Source of the DNA: Chloroflexaceae bacterium
Lineage (GTDB): Bacteria > Chloroflexota > Chloroflexia > Chloroflexales > Chloroflexaceae
Assembly: GCA_028282325.1 (NCBI GenBank)
Contig: JANQID010000038.1
Location: 1 to 64,000, forward strand
Reading direction: 5' to 3'
DNA: 64,000 bases
A program made the translations under genes and the position numbers. How positions within the stretch are numbered: the stretch's first letter is position 1; every line of letters starts with the position of its first letter. This document shows, piece after piece, positions 28,810 through 38,494 of the stretch. The notes below the pieces were generated by a model that worked only from the letters and a program-made list of their open reading frames with translations, had not been told where the DNA came from and did not search any database.

Positions 28810-28925
28810 AGGACTCATTCCTTTGCTGGCGCTACTGACCAGCCGCCAACCAGACTCATCGTTAGCCGTTTGCGTATTCGACAATTATAGCATTGATTGG
28901 GTCAAAACCGCGCAGCGCCTGGCAG

Positions 28926-31900
28926 CTATGGCGCGCAGAAGATGGGCTGTTCCAAGCATTCCAGCTCTGATCGAGCGCGATTCCCCCATGCTCCTGCGGG
29001 ATCAGCCTGCTCCACCAATGTAAGCGATGTGATGGCAGCTTCGCGCCTGGTTGGATCGGTTTCAGCCAGCGCAAGCTCGGTCAGCCCCTTGTACAGACGT
29101 GCCTCCGTGTAGGAGCCCCCACGCCATTCAATAGCTTTCTCGAACGAATCCAGCGCCGCAAGCATAGAGTTTTGCGCAAACTGAGCCCGCCCCAGCCAAT
29201 ACCATGCCTCAGGAAAATTCTCTTGCAGCGTCACAGCACGCTGAAGATCATTTGCGGCCTGACCGTAATCCTTGCGGTAGATATATATCAGCGCACGTCG
29301 ATAGAATGTTTCCGCGAAGCTGTCATTGGCCGCAATCGACGCATTGTAATCGTCGAGCGCTTCGGAGAGACGCCCTTGTTCCTGAAACATTTTGCCTCTG
29401 AACATCAACGCTTCGGCATATGTTTCATTACCCTTAATTGCTTGCATAACATACGCCTCGGCATTTCGCATATCGCCCTGACCATACTTCGCCTGAGCCA
29501 TCCCAAAGAGCGCCGGTGGAAAGTCGGGCCTGACCTTCAACACGCTTTGATAGACTTCGCTCGCCTGTGATGGGTTGGGCTGGCGCAAGAGCGCTTCGGC
29601 AAACCAGAAGTGAGCCATCGTATCATCCTGACCATCAGGCAACTGGGTGGCCAGGCGAAAATGCCCCAGTGCAACGATCCAGTTGTTCAAACCAACCGCC
29701 GCGTGGCCCAGGCCCATTGTTGCGTCGAACCGCGCCGCGTCGTCAATGCGCATCGCCTCGTTGTATAAAGCAATCGCATTGTTAAAGCGACCATTCAACC
29801 GTTCAATATCACCCAGACCAACGGTCGCTAGCGCACGGATCGCTCGACTCTCGGCGTTGTCAATCGATAGCGTTAGCTGGATCGCTTGCTGTTCTTCTTC
29901 CTGCGCCTTGGCCAGATCCCCGCGCCCAATATACGCCCGCGCCAGTCCATGACGGGCATATGGATCGTCGCCAGGCTGGCACGTGACCATCTGGAGCTTG
30001 ATTATCTCCTGAAAAGCTTCAGCAGCAACATCATAAGATTCGTTGCTCAACAACGTATCGCCAATCTGGCGTAGACGCGCAGCATCATCGACATTCGCCT
30101 GCAACGCCAGGCGGTAGTGCTCGTTGGCCTGCGCTAGTTTCTCAACAGATATCGGCTCATCAGGCCCGCCAGGTTCGCTCTGTTGCTGATAGAGATCGCC
30201 CAATGCCAGCAGTACCGGCGTGTGTTGCGAATCGTACGTAATCGCGGATTTGAGATGACTCTCCGCACTGTCATATTTTCTCTGCAACGCAAGCGTTCGC
30301 CCCAATTCATAGTGCGCTTCCGCCAAACGCTCATTCAACACGAGCGCTTCTTGCAGAACGGCAGTCGCGTTTTCATCCTTTCCCGCATCACGGTAGAGCC
30401 GTCCAAGCTCAACAAACGCTGCAACACGATCCATAGTCGGATACTCAGGATTGGCTTCGAGGATCGAGAAAAGCGCCCTTTCGGCACGAGCGAACTGCTC
30501 CGCCCCGCTATGACGCAACGCCGACGCCAGGCGCAATTGATAGCTCGCATCAGCGGGGTAAGATGCGATAAGCAGATCTAACTGATCGACGGCAGCTATC
30601 CAATTGCCGGCGCGTTCGGCGATACGCGCCAACTGATCGCGCGCCGGGAAGAAGTCGGCATCACGCACAAGCGCCTGTTCCATCCAATTGCGGGCTGTCG
30701 CATCATCGCCGTTATAAAACGCAACCATACCTTCGCCGTAAAAGCCTTCAGGATGTTGGGGGTGCAATTCTCGTATCCGCCGATAGGTTGCGATCGCCTG
30801 CGCATCGAGCGTGCTGATACGCTCGCATCGCTCTGCTATCAGCGCTTCTTGTGAGGAATTATGCTGTTGCAGCATGCGATCTTCGCGCAGACGCTGGATA
30901 CGCTGGGCGCGACCATAAGCATTCAGCGCATCCAGATCATCAGGGTTGATGGCCAGGATGTGATCAAGCAAGCTCTGCGCGCTTTCCGCCGGCGGTTCAC
31001 TCCCAAACAAAGCACCCATAGACCGCCAGACACCTCGGCGTTCCTGGCGCAGTGCGATGCGCCCCTCTTCCTCGCGCATCAGGGCAAGATAGTAGCGCTG
31101 TCGATTGAGACGCCAGGCAGCGCGCCGCGCCTGGCCGCTGGCAACCAACATGCCTTGCTGCCGATCAACAGCCAGATCATCAATGGCCAGATCGGCGGCA
31201 TATACAGCCTGCGACGCTTCCAGTTTGCGCCAGCCTTGCAACACGCTCGTGCTAGTCTGTACTGCCTGATTGAGGTCGGCGCCGGCCTGCGACAGAACAT
31301 CGGGGGACAGCGGCGGGTCAAGCTCAAGCTCCCAGATCAACGGATTGCGCGCATCGATCGATTGCGCCAGCGTCAGCAAGCCGCGCTGCTCGGCCAGATC
31401 CGCTTCCAGGCGTTGGCGCAGCAGTGGTTGCAACGTTTCGGATGCGCGTGCGACCTCGTCTTCGACACGTTGTTCCGCTTCCGCAAGCGCAAGTGATGAT
31501 TGATCAAAGTCACGTTGCTGACGGTAGGCCTCGCTCAAAGCCAGATAAATTTCTGCATTGTGCGGCAGCAGGTTACGCGCTTGCTCGAACTCAGTCGCCG
31601 CTTGATCAACGCGCTGCTCAGCCAGGTGATACAAGCCGAGATTAAAGCGCAGTTCACCTAGATCATTCCCGGCAAGCAATCCAACCGCCGCATCCATTTC
31701 TCCTCGCGCAGCACTGAACTCGCCAGAATCAAACAAGATCGCCGCCAGATTGTTGACGAGAAGCGCGGTTTCAGTGTGTGGTTGATTCACCGCCCGCCGA
31801 TACTCGCCCGCCGCCTCAGCGTACATCCCTCTGGCCCAGAGCGCATTGCCCCGAATAAAGCGCGGTAGTGCAGTATTTAGATCCTGCCCATATTCATCGA

Positions 31901-32678
31901 GCAAGCGCCCCATACGGATGTACGCAGCGTCCGCCTCGCCACGACCATACTCGGCGAGCGCTTGTAAAAGCGGCGGCAGGACCACCCGGCCGTTGAGCGG
32001 CTGCACAGCAATCTGGAAGCTGGCAGGAATAGCGAAGCGCCCGATATAGCCATCCCAGGCGTATGGCGCATAACGCCCGGTCGGCTGATAGATCAAACTC
32101 GGTTCCAGGCTTTGACTGTCAAACATACCGCCGGGACGCACAGAGCCCCAGATCAGCACATCGGCCTTGCGTTCAGCAGCAATTGCATATGCATGCTGGG
32201 TATTAGTCGGGGCGCTGTCGAGCAAGAAGACGATCATATCATCGCCGCTAGCCTCACGACGAATAGCCTGCACAAGCTCTGCTGCAACCTCGCGTCCGGT
32301 CTGGCCATCGCCAGAGTCATCGAATGGCGCCACCAGTACCGTAAAATCCTCGACGCTGCGACCAAACAAGAATTCGGGCAATTGCGAAAGCAATCCGCCC
32401 AACAATATAGCTAAAATGAATGCAGCCAATCCTCTGGCCCACAAGGGCGACTTCTTTAGCACACTGAGGGGACTGTTATCGCTCGCTGCGTCCATCTGAG
32501 CAACTTCCTTGCCATCCTCGTCTTCATAGATCTTCATATCAATCGTCGGCTCGTCTTCGGAAGACTGAGTCTCAGTTGCGAACGCAGCCATCTGACGGCG
32601 ACGCCAGATGCGCAAGACAAGCAAGGAGATTGCAATCAGGGCTAGTACTACACCGATAAGGGGCAACCATCGCTCCAT
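28926..32678 (-). CDS. large TPR-repeat membrane protein
   Basis: About 1250 residues. There are two membrane helices: one at the N-terminus (WLPLIGVVLALIAISLLVL) and a second after an acidic linker (about residues 90-110, GLAAFILAILLGGLLS). Next comes a TolB/CsgG-like alpha/beta domain (about 115-230, FTVLVAPFDDSGDGQTGREVA and ADVLIWGSVRPGG). Roughly 20 TPR-type helical hairpins then run to the C-terminus (for example YYRRALIYIYRKDYGQAANDL-like units). The start at 32678 (MERWLP) follows CGGAG at 6-nt spacing. The TPR part is probably extracytoplasmic and serves as an assembly scaffold. The function is unknown. Part of a minus-strand run with the GGDEF and SPFH genes. Confidence 0.85.
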   Translation of the reverse strand: MERWLPLIGVVLALIAISLLVLRIWRRRQMAAFATETQSSEDEPTIDMKIYEDEDGKEVAQMDAASDNSPLSVLKKSPLWARGLAAFILAILLGGLLSQLPEFLFGRSVEDFTVLVAPFDDSGDGQTGREVAAELVQAIRREASGDDMIVFLLDSAPTNTQHAYAIAAERKADVLIWGSVRPGGMFDSQSLEPSLIYQPTGRYAPYAWDGYIGRFAIPASFQIAVQPLNGRVVLPPLLQALAEYGRGEADAAYIRMGRLLDEYGQDLNTALPRFIRGNALWARGMYAEAAGEYRRAVNQPHTETALLVNNLAAILFDSGEFSAARGEMDAAVGLLAGNDLGELRFNLGLYHLAEQRVDQAATEFEQARNLLPHNAEIYLALSEAYRQQRDFDQSSLALAEAEQRVEDEVARASETLQPLLRQRLEADLAEQRGLLTLAQSIDARNPLIWELELDPPLSPDVLSQAGADLNQAVQTSTSVLQGWRKLEASQAVYAADLAIDDLAVDRQQGMLVASGQARRAAWRLNRQRYYLALMREEEGRIALRQERRGVWRSMGALFGSEPPAESAQSLLDHILAINPDDLDALNAYGRAQRIQRLREDRMLQQHNSSQEALIAERCERISTLDAQAIATYRRIRELHPQHPEGFYGEGMVAFYNGDDATARNWMEQALVRDADFFPARDQLARIAERAGNWIAAVDQLDLLIASYPADASYQLRLASALRHSGAEQFARAERALFSILEANPEYPTMDRVAAFVELGRLYRDAGKDENATAVLQEALVLNERLAEAHYELGRTLALQRKYDSAESHLKSAITYDSQHTPVLLALGDLYQQQSEPGGPDEPISVEKLAQANEHYRLALQANVDDAARLRQIGDTLLSNESYDVAAEAFQEIIKLQMVTCQPGDDPYARHGLARAYIGRGDLAKAQEEEQQAIQLTLSIDNAESRAIRALATVGLGDIERLNGRFNNAIALYNEAMRIDDAARFDATMGLGHAAVGLNNWIVALGHFRLATQLPDGQDDTMAHFWFAEALLRQPNPSQASEVYQSVLKVRPDFPPALFGMAQAKYGQGDMRNAEAYVMQAIKGNETYAEALMFRGKMFQEQGRLSEALDDYNASIAANDSFAETFYRRALIYIYRKDYGQAANDLQRAVTLQENFPEAWYWLGRAQFAQNSMLAALDSFEKAIEWRGGSYTEARLYKGLTELALAETDPTRREAAITSLTLVEQADPAGAWGNRARSELECLEQPIFCAP

Positions 32679-32850
32679 ACTCAACTCCGTTTGCATGCTG
32701 ATTCGCGCTAATTCAATGACGCAACAAACAAAGAGCGCAGCATCGCAACATCACAATTGCTGGTGTTATTGTAAAACATTTCTTGCTTTTATAAAAGTAG
32801 GCAAGAGAGATCGCAGTATGACAAAATGCGCTCTTGCCGAGTCAAGCAGA

Positions 32851-34176
32851 CTACTGCGGCGGAGGCGCGAGGGTATCGATGGCGCCGCCAAGCGCTTCGT
32901 CGGTGAATGGTCTTTCCAGACAAACGTTCACGTTATGCTGAGACGCCTGCATACACTGATCGGCCCGCGTGGCAATTGCAATCACCGGCAGCAGCGGAGT
33001 TTTTAAGCCCGCCCCGCGACATAGCTCCCAAACCGATTCACCGAGATTAGCGTCAATGATGATAAGATCAATCGGCAGATCGCGGGCTAATAGCGCGTGA
33101 GCGTCGGTTAGAGAGGACACGGCGAAATGGCGATAGCGCCGCGATTGCAATATATTCAGCACACGTCGATTCAGATCGGCGTCGCCGCTGACCAGCAACA
33201 CTGCCGGCAAATCAGCGCCCCGACGATCCGGTTCGATCGCTTGTTGTACTATGCGTGAGTCTATTCGGTAAACACTTCCCGGGCTGGTTTTGGCAAAATG
33301 TTTCATCTCGGCGGCGGCGCGGCTCATTTCTTCATAATTATTAAAGTGCCGATGTACGTTGGTTACACCGCCAACCGCGATTGAGGTAATCGGAAATTGA
33401 CGCTGCACACCCTGCCGGTCAACGCCCAGGAGACACCCCCGCTGTAAATCGTCACGATCATAGAGATTGCGCACCTGTGCATCAAATCGCTCAATCACCA
33501 GTTCACACAAAGCATTGACAACTTCCGGCGTCGTGATTATCACAAAATCATCGCCGCCAATATGAGCGATAAAATCTTTGCCGCTCCCGAAGCGCGCCAC
33601 GCTCTCAGTCAACACATCGGCAACCATTTTGATGACACGATCGCCACGGGCAAAGCCGTAAGTATCATTAAACGCTTTGAAGTTATTCAAATCGAAGTGG
33701 AGCAGAGCGAAATGTTCCGTTTGTTTGAGACGGTGTTTGAGTTCCTCGGTGAGCAAGATGTTCCCCGGCAATCCCGACAACGGGTTATTGACCGGTCGTT
33801 GCGCCGCCCGACGAAGATGGCTCTTGATGCGAGCCAGCAATTCGGGCGTATCGAACGGCTTGGTAATATAGTCATCGGCGCCTGTCTCGAAGCCGGTCAC
33901 CACATCATCGATAGCAGTCTTCGCTGTCAGAATAAGCATCGGGATATGCGCCGTTCGCGTGTCATTACGCAATTGACGGATCGCCTCGTACCCATCCAGT
34001 TGCGGCATCATTAAATCAACAAGCAAAAGATCGGGGATGTATTCCTGAGCCATACGAACAAGCTGATCGCCGTTGTTGGCAGTCATCGTTCGATATCCGC
34101 GCTTGCTCAACACAGCATCAAGAAGCTCGCGGATCGAGGAATCATCGTCAGCGATCAAAATGACTTGCGTATTCAC
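32851..34176 (-). CDS. response regulator with REC, GGDEF and C-terminal pseudo-receiver (paralogue)
   Basis: A 441-residue putative diguanylate cyclase with the same order as the protein at 20551-21900. The receiver has ADDDSSIRE, the Asp in LLLVDLMMPQLDG and ITKPFD. The GGDEF domain has NPLSGLPGN, DLNNFKAFND (first metal Asp kept) and active site GGDDF. The CLLGVDRQGVQRQFPITSIA insertion and a terminal receiver-like domain with IIIDANLG follow. No ATG is suitably placed. The GTG at 34176 (VNTQVILIADDD) is preceded by GGAAAG and starts right before the receiver. It lies between the TPR gene and the SPFH gene on the same strand. Confidence 0.88.
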   Translation of the reverse strand: MNTQVILIADDDSSIRELLDAVLSKRGYRTMTANNGDQLVRMAQEYIPDLLLVDLMMPQLDGYEAIRQLRNDTRTAHIPMLILTAKTAIDDVVTGFETGADDYITKPFDTPELLARIKSHLRRAAQRPVNNPLSGLPGNILLTEELKHRLKQTEHFALLHFDLNNFKAFNDTYGFARGDRVIKMVADVLTESVARFGSGKDFIAHIGGDDFVIITTPEVVNALCELVIERFDAQVRNLYDRDDLQRGCLLGVDRQGVQRQFPITSIAVGGVTNVHRHFNNYEEMSRAAAEMKHFAKTSPGSVYRIDSRIVQQAIEPDRRGADLPAVLLVSGDADLNRRVLNILQSRRYRHFAVSSLTDAHALLARDLPIDLIIIDANLGESVWELCRGAGLKTPLLPVIAIATRADQCMQASQHNVNVCLERPFTDEALGGAIDTLAPPPQ

Positions 34177-34360
34177 AATGCCGTGCTTTCCACAGGCGCC
34201 GCTTCTTGTCTCAGGAACGGCCAACGTCAGCGCATATGACTCAGGCGAAAGGTGGTAAGAAGCCAAAGATGCGAGGTAATGTCGCCGGATGGTTTCCCGC
34301 ACACTCGCCGCAGGTGCAGCAGATATCCACATTTGCCGGACGAATGTGCGAGAAACCTTG

Positions 34361-35506
34361 TTACTCTTTCTGGGCTTGAGGCGTGCCAACTTCAACTTGC
34401 AATCGCGAAGGGCGGCCGAGTTCGTTCAATTCCTTAAGCGCATTGCGGATAAGCGCTTGCTTATCATCGATTGAGAGATCGACTTCTTGATCCTGAAGGG
34501 CCTTGATCCACTCGATAATCGCGTAAACGCGTACATCAGCCTCAGCTTCGCCCACCAGCCGGGCGCGCGTCGCCGCACGCTCGGCTTCAAGGCGTGCATC
34601 TTCGGTATCCGCATTGATCTTATTCTGCCGCTTGTAGACACGAAGACGCCTCTCCTCCTGCTCGATACGATCAAAGCTGACGCCCACTATCTCCAACCCC
34701 AGCGGTTGCACTGCTTCTTGCAACTTTTCGCGCGTCAAGTCGAGCAGCCGCTCGCGATCCGTGCTGGTATCGATAGCTCGCTGGGTCTCCGCATAAACGA
34801 CATCACGCAAAACCCCATCAGTTATTGGATGCATATACTTGTGCAACAATTCTTCCCAAAAGCGCTGATCTTGCATCGCTTTGAAGCGATCCATCTTGAG
34901 CGACTGGGCCACTTCGTTGGCGAAGCTGATACGATTAGGATAATCGGGGCCCGAGTAGACCTTCATCGGCATATCTCTGTTAATTTTGTAGACAACATTC
35001 ACCAGCACATGCTTAACCGTCTGGATAGCTTTCGTCTCAATGTCATTAACAGGCACATCAGTCGTGAGGTTGTAGAGGGGCATCATCGCAAGGGCACGCT
35101 CAAAGAGCGGCAGCGGGCGCCACACGCGCGCTGTTCCGACTCTGAACTCCAACCCTGAAAGTCGCTTGGCGATAAGCAGCGTATTGGCCGGAACAAACAA
35201 GGTACTTTGCAGAAGCACCCTGACAATAGCGTAGAACGCAAACGCCCACAAAATCGCCACTAGAGATGCCGCGACTTCATTCAGCGACTGCCTGGCGTAG
35301 AGAAAGACTGCCATCGAAGAGATCAGCATCACAAACACGCCAAGCATAAAGAGTTCGCGCGCCGTACCCGAAAACGCAATAACTATACCGATAAACAGGA
35401 TGAAAACGATCAATCCAAGCAGAAGAAGATTCGGCTGGAGGAGATAAATAGCCGCCAGAGACGCAAACAGCATCCCGGACAGAGCCGCAGCGATGAACGA
35501 ACGCAT
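34361..35506 (-). CDS. polytopic membrane protein with SPFH/band-7 domain
   Basis: A 381-residue protein. About four hydrophobic helices occupy residues 5-115. An SPFH/prohibitin-type domain follows (about 118-270, NTLLIAKRLSGLEFRVG through VNDIETKAIQTVKHVLVNVVYKI). A charged helical segment rich in Glu/Arg/Ala (RRLRVYKRQNKINADTEDAR) comes next, as in flotillin-like coiled coils. The start at 35506 is supported by GGAGG 7 nt upstream; a longer frame lacks one. SPFH proteins organise membrane microdomains and often assist proteases. A specific role here is unknown. It is unusual in having a polytopic rather than single-pass anchor. Confidence 0.82.
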   Translation of the reverse strand: MRSFIAAALSGMLFASLAAIYLLQPNLLLLGLIVFILFIGIVIAFSGTARELFMLGVFVMLISSMAVFLYARQSLNEVAASLVAILWAFAFYAIVRVLLQSTLFVPANTLLIAKRLSGLEFRVGTARVWRPLPLFERALAMMPLYNLTTDVPVNDIETKAIQTVKHVLVNVVYKINRDMPMKVYSGPDYPNRISFANEVAQSLKMDRFKAMQDQRFWEELLHKYMHPITDGVLRDVVYAETQRAIDTSTDRERLLDLTREKLQEAVQPLGLEIVGVSFDRIEQEERRLRVYKRQNKINADTEDARLEAERAATRARLVGEAEADVRVYAIIEWIKALQDQEVDLSIDDKQALIRNALKELNELGRPSRLQVEVGTPQAQKE

Positions 35507-35613
35507 ACCCTTGCCTCCATAGGTAATCAATGCAGCCGACCTTACAAATATCCCTTTATTCCCCATCGTTACATAACAGCGAAACTAGATGATATTAACA
35601 TCACGCGCGGGTG

Positions 35614-36561
35614 CTAGGGGGAGAGCAAGATCTTGAGACGCCCCTGTGCAGCTGCGAACGCTTCCAGGCCGCTCTGCAACGGATATGTTCCGCTAATTAA
35701 CGGCTCGGTTTCGACCAGGTTGCGTTCAAGCAATCGCAGCGCCGGTGCGAAAGGACCGCAGCGCGATCCGATCAGGCAGACTTCATCGACGACAACCATA
35801 CTCAAACTCAGCGTCGATTCTCCATGAAAGGTGCTCTTCAGAACCAATCGGCCACGTGGGCGCACAAGCCGACGAGCGGTCGCCAAACCATCAGGATGGC
35901 CCGTGCAGTCCACGACGAGATCGTATTGCTCATCATCAGGCGCATCGGCAGTATGCAAACAGACAATGCCCTGGCTTCGGAAGACATCCCAGCGTTCCGG
36001 ATGCCGACCTATCAGCGTGACGGTGCAACCCGACAGGCGCAGCACCTGAACGATTAACGATCCCAGCTTCCCATCGCCTACCACTACCACCCGATCGGTT
36101 GGCCGCAGATGAGTCTGCTGGAGAATTTCTAACGCTGCGGCGAGCGGTTCGGTAAAAACAGCCGCCTCATCGGGAATGCGCTCTGGTACGGCATGCAGGT
36201 ATGCGATCGGCAACGCAAAAGCATCGGCCATAACTCCGTTGCGCCGATCAATGCCCAGCGTCGTGCGATTCGGGCAATGCGATTCATCACCGCGCAGGCA
36301 TACCGGACAGCGACGGCAGGCGGCGTTGATTTCGCCAACAACACGTTTGCCGAGCCAGGCATGATCCGCACATTCGATGACCGTGCCGACGAACTCGTGC
36401 CCCAGCACTCCCTGAAAGCCCATATACCCGCGGATAATCTCAAGATCGGTATTGCAAATACCCATCAGCCGGGGTTGAATGATCGCCTCACCGCCAACGA
36501 GTTGCGGTTGCGGTTCATCGTTCGTTATATGCAGATGATCATCAAAACGGAGCGCTCGCAT
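35614..36561 (-). CDS. zinc-dependent medium-chain alcohol dehydrogenase
   Basis: A 315-residue MDR-family oxidoreductase related to threonine/sorbitol dehydrogenases. Catalytic zinc ligands appear in GICNTDLEI (Cys) and GHEFVG (His-Glu). The structural zinc lobe has four Cys in CRRCPVCLRGDESHC (about residues 83-97). The Rossmann fold carries GDGKLGSLIVQVLRL, an NAD(P)-binding GxGxxG-like motif. It is somewhat shorter than the 340-350 residues usual for the family. The start MRALRFDD at 36561 matches the family's usual beginning. The substrate is not predictable. Confidence 0.9.
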   Translation of the reverse strand: MRALRFDDHLHITNDEPQPQLVGGEAIIQPRLMGICNTDLEIIRGYMGFQGVLGHEFVGTVIECADHAWLGKRVVGEINAACRRCPVCLRGDESHCPNRTTLGIDRRNGVMADAFALPIAYLHAVPERIPDEAAVFTEPLAAALEILQQTHLRPTDRVVVVGDGKLGSLIVQVLRLSGCTVTLIGRHPERWDVFRSQGIVCLHTADAPDDEQYDLVVDCTGHPDGLATARRLVRPRGRLVLKSTFHGESTLSLSMVVVDEVCLIGSRCGPFAPALRLLERNLVETEPLISGTYPLQSGLEAFAAAQGRLKILLSP

Positions 36562-36917
36562 TGCATCCTCGCAAAGGTTAAAACCCAATTCAAGAGCACG
36601 ATTGCGTATGTTACAGATACTCTGAGGAGGGATAGCACGACATCAGACGAGGACGATTTTGCAGTATGGCATCGCATCTGCTCCACCGCTCGATCCGAAA
36701 CAATAAGCATATGCACATATGAGACATTCCGGTGTTTGCAACGCGCACACGCTTGTTGTAGCATTGTATTATACTATAGCGAACAAGACCCCCGCAACTG
36801 TCTACAGAGCGAACAGAAAGAGCCGGAGCGGTCGTCTCATCACTTCCGTGAGGATGACTGGAGATCGGTTATGTCAATGTATTCACTGCTCAATTAACGG
36901 GAAGGACAGATAGCCCT
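36562..36917. other. intergenic region between adh-like gene and fmt
   Basis: A 356-nt divergent spacer. Open frames on the plus strand here give atypical Arg/Ser-rich peptides and are judged non-coding. An AT-rich segment near 36758-36782 (TAGCATTGTATTATACTATAG) is the likely promoter area for fmt, without a clear -35. Nothing else was recognised. Confidence 0.4.
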
Positions 36918-37868
36918 ATGCGCGTGATGTTTCTGGGCAGCCCGGATTTCGCAACTACGCCGCTCGAAGCGTTAGCCGACGCCGGCTATACGATTGTCAG
37001 CGTGGTGACGCAGCCTGACCGTCCATCAGGAAGAGGACGCGGGCCAACTCCCCCGCCGGTAAAGCTGGCGGCGCAACGGCTCGGCTTGCCGGTGTACCAA
37101 CCCAGAACCCTGCGCGATCCCGATGTGATCGCTCATCTCACCACGCTGCGACCGGATATCGGCATTGTCGCCGCCTATGGCGAGATCCTCCGCAAAAATG
37201 TGCTCGCCATACCATCGCTCGGCTATCTCAACATTCACCCTTCACTGTTACCGCTACACCGTGGCCCAACGCCGGTGGCTGGCGCGATTCTTGCCGGCGA
37301 TAGCGAAACCGGCGTCACCATTATGAAGCTCGATCTCGGTATGGATAGCGGCCCCATCCTGGCTCAGGCGACGGTTGATCTCCCGCCGACAGCGCGCACC
37401 GGTGCGCTTACGCAAGAGCTATTCCAGATCGGATCGCAATTGCTACTCGAAGTTCTGCCCTTGTATGCCGATGGACGCATCGAACCGCGCCCCCAGGATC
37501 CGAGCCAGTCAACGGTAACACGTATGCTGCGCAAAGAAGATGGCAAGATCGATTGGAAACACCCCGCGCTGTTCATCAAACGAATGATCCACGCCTATGA
37601 TCCGTGGCCGGGAGCATTTACAATCTGGCGCAGCCAACACCTTAAACTGCTCTCGGCAATCGTTCGTCCAGATCAGGCTGGCGATGCAACGCCCGGAACC
37701 ATCATCGCCGCCGATAGGCTTCTTGTCGCCACCGGCAGCGGGGCCCTCGAAGCGCTGGAGATCCAACCGGCCGGCAAACGCCTAATGACCGGTCAGGAGT
37801 GGTTGCGCGGGCAACGCAATGCTCTTGGCCAACGCTTCGATACAGAATTCGAACAACAGGAATCTTGA
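36918..37868 (+). CDS. fmt: methionyl-tRNA formyltransferase
   Basis: This enzyme transfers a formyl group from 10-formyl-THF to Met-tRNA(fMet) for translation initiation. It has 316 residues, the standard size. The N-terminal formyltransferase domain has MRVMFLGSPDFA, the catalytic Asn-His-Ser region in YLNIHPSLLPLHRGPTP (about residues 103-119) and the Asp in LDLGMDSGPI. The C-terminal domain (about 205-310) binds tRNA. def and priA, common partners, are absent. The downstream SCP2 gene has its own promoter. Confidence 0.96.
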   Translation: MRVMFLGSPDFATTPLEALADAGYTIVSVVTQPDRPSGRGRGPTPPPVKLAAQRLGLPVYQPRTLRDPDVIAHLTTLRPDIGIVAAYGEILRKNVLAIPSLGYLNIHPSLLPLHRGPTPVAGAILAGDSETGVTIMKLDLGMDSGPILAQATVDLPPTARTGALTQELFQIGSQLLLEVLPLYADGRIEPRPQDPSQSTVTRMLRKEDGKIDWKHPALFIKRMIHAYDPWPGAFTIWRSQHLKLLSAIVRPDQAGDATPGTIIAADRLLVATGSGALEALEIQPAGKRLMTGQEWLRGQRNALGQRFDTEFEQQES

Positions 37869-37894
37869 CGGTCATCCAAATCACGCCGTATAAT
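37865..37894 (+). promoter_or_regulatory. sigma-70 promoter for the SCP2-domain gene
   Basis: TTGACG (37865-37870) and TATAAT (37889-37894) are spaced by 18 nt. The -35 overlaps the fmt stop region. The predicted leader before ATG 37982 is about 80 nt. Confidence 0.65.
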
Positions 37895-37981
37895 CCAGTA
37901 AATCCCAACCACGAACATGCTTACGGACTTGTACAAGCGACAGAGAATTTTGATCGCGCACTGCCAGGAGGGATCACACGT

Positions 37982-38419
37982 ATGACTGTATTTAAAGATT
38001 CAGCAGATCTGAAACATTGCATTGGCGCATTGTACGACAAAGCTAAATGTGATTCGCGTATCGCCCCGAGAATCCGCAATGAGCGGGTTGTTATACAATT
38101 CCGTTATAACAACCCAATAGGCATTGTGACGATTAATGCATCCGCGCCGCCCACCCAGCCCCGCGCATTTTTTGATGTATTGTGGGGCGATGATACCGGT
38201 CTGAGTCCAGACATCATTATGAGTATGCAAGCCGACATCGCGCACCAGTTCTGGCATGGTAAAATCAACCTGCTTGCCGCACTGGCGCGTCGTCAGATTG
38301 TTATTGACCGTGGCCCGCTTCCCAAAGTTCTCAAGATGCTGCCGATGGTTGCGCCGCTGTATCGTATGTATCCCCAGGTGCTCCGTGAACTCGGACGAAT
38401 GGATATTATTTTGCAATAG
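37982..38419 (+). CDS. SCP2 sterol-binding domain protein
   Basis: A 145-residue single SCP2 (sterol carrier protein 2-like) domain. The typical pattern is visible: a central beta part (FDVLWGDDTG), then MSMQADIAHQFWHGKINLLAALARRQIVIDRG (the D-x-x-x-x-F-W-x-G-K/N segment) and the terminal PLPKVLKMLPMVAPLYRMYP. Bacterial SCP2 proteins bind lipids or acyl groups; the ligand is unknown. The start at ATG 37982 is consistent with the domain start and the promoter position. It is followed after 75 nt by the SH3-domain gene. Confidence 0.82.
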   Translation: MTVFKDSADLKHCIGALYDKAKCDSRIAPRIRNERVVIQFRYNNPIGIVTINASAPPTQPRAFFDVLWGDDTGLSPDIIMSMQADIAHQFWHGKINLLAALARRQIVIDRGPLPKVLKMLPMVAPLYRMYPQVLRELGRMDIILQ

Positions 38420-38494
38420 ACGTAGATCCAGTCTGTCAGAAAATATCTGCCTACTCCTTACGATATATGCTGGACGTAAGCTATGGAATAGCGA

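Noticed and set aside
30861-31496. 211-codon plus-strand frame inside the TPR gene
   Set aside because: Antisense to repeated TPR sequence; no domain, no ribosome-binding site.
34487-35158. 223-codon plus-strand frame inside the SPFH gene
   Set aside because: Antisense shadow of the SPFH domain; no upstream signal.
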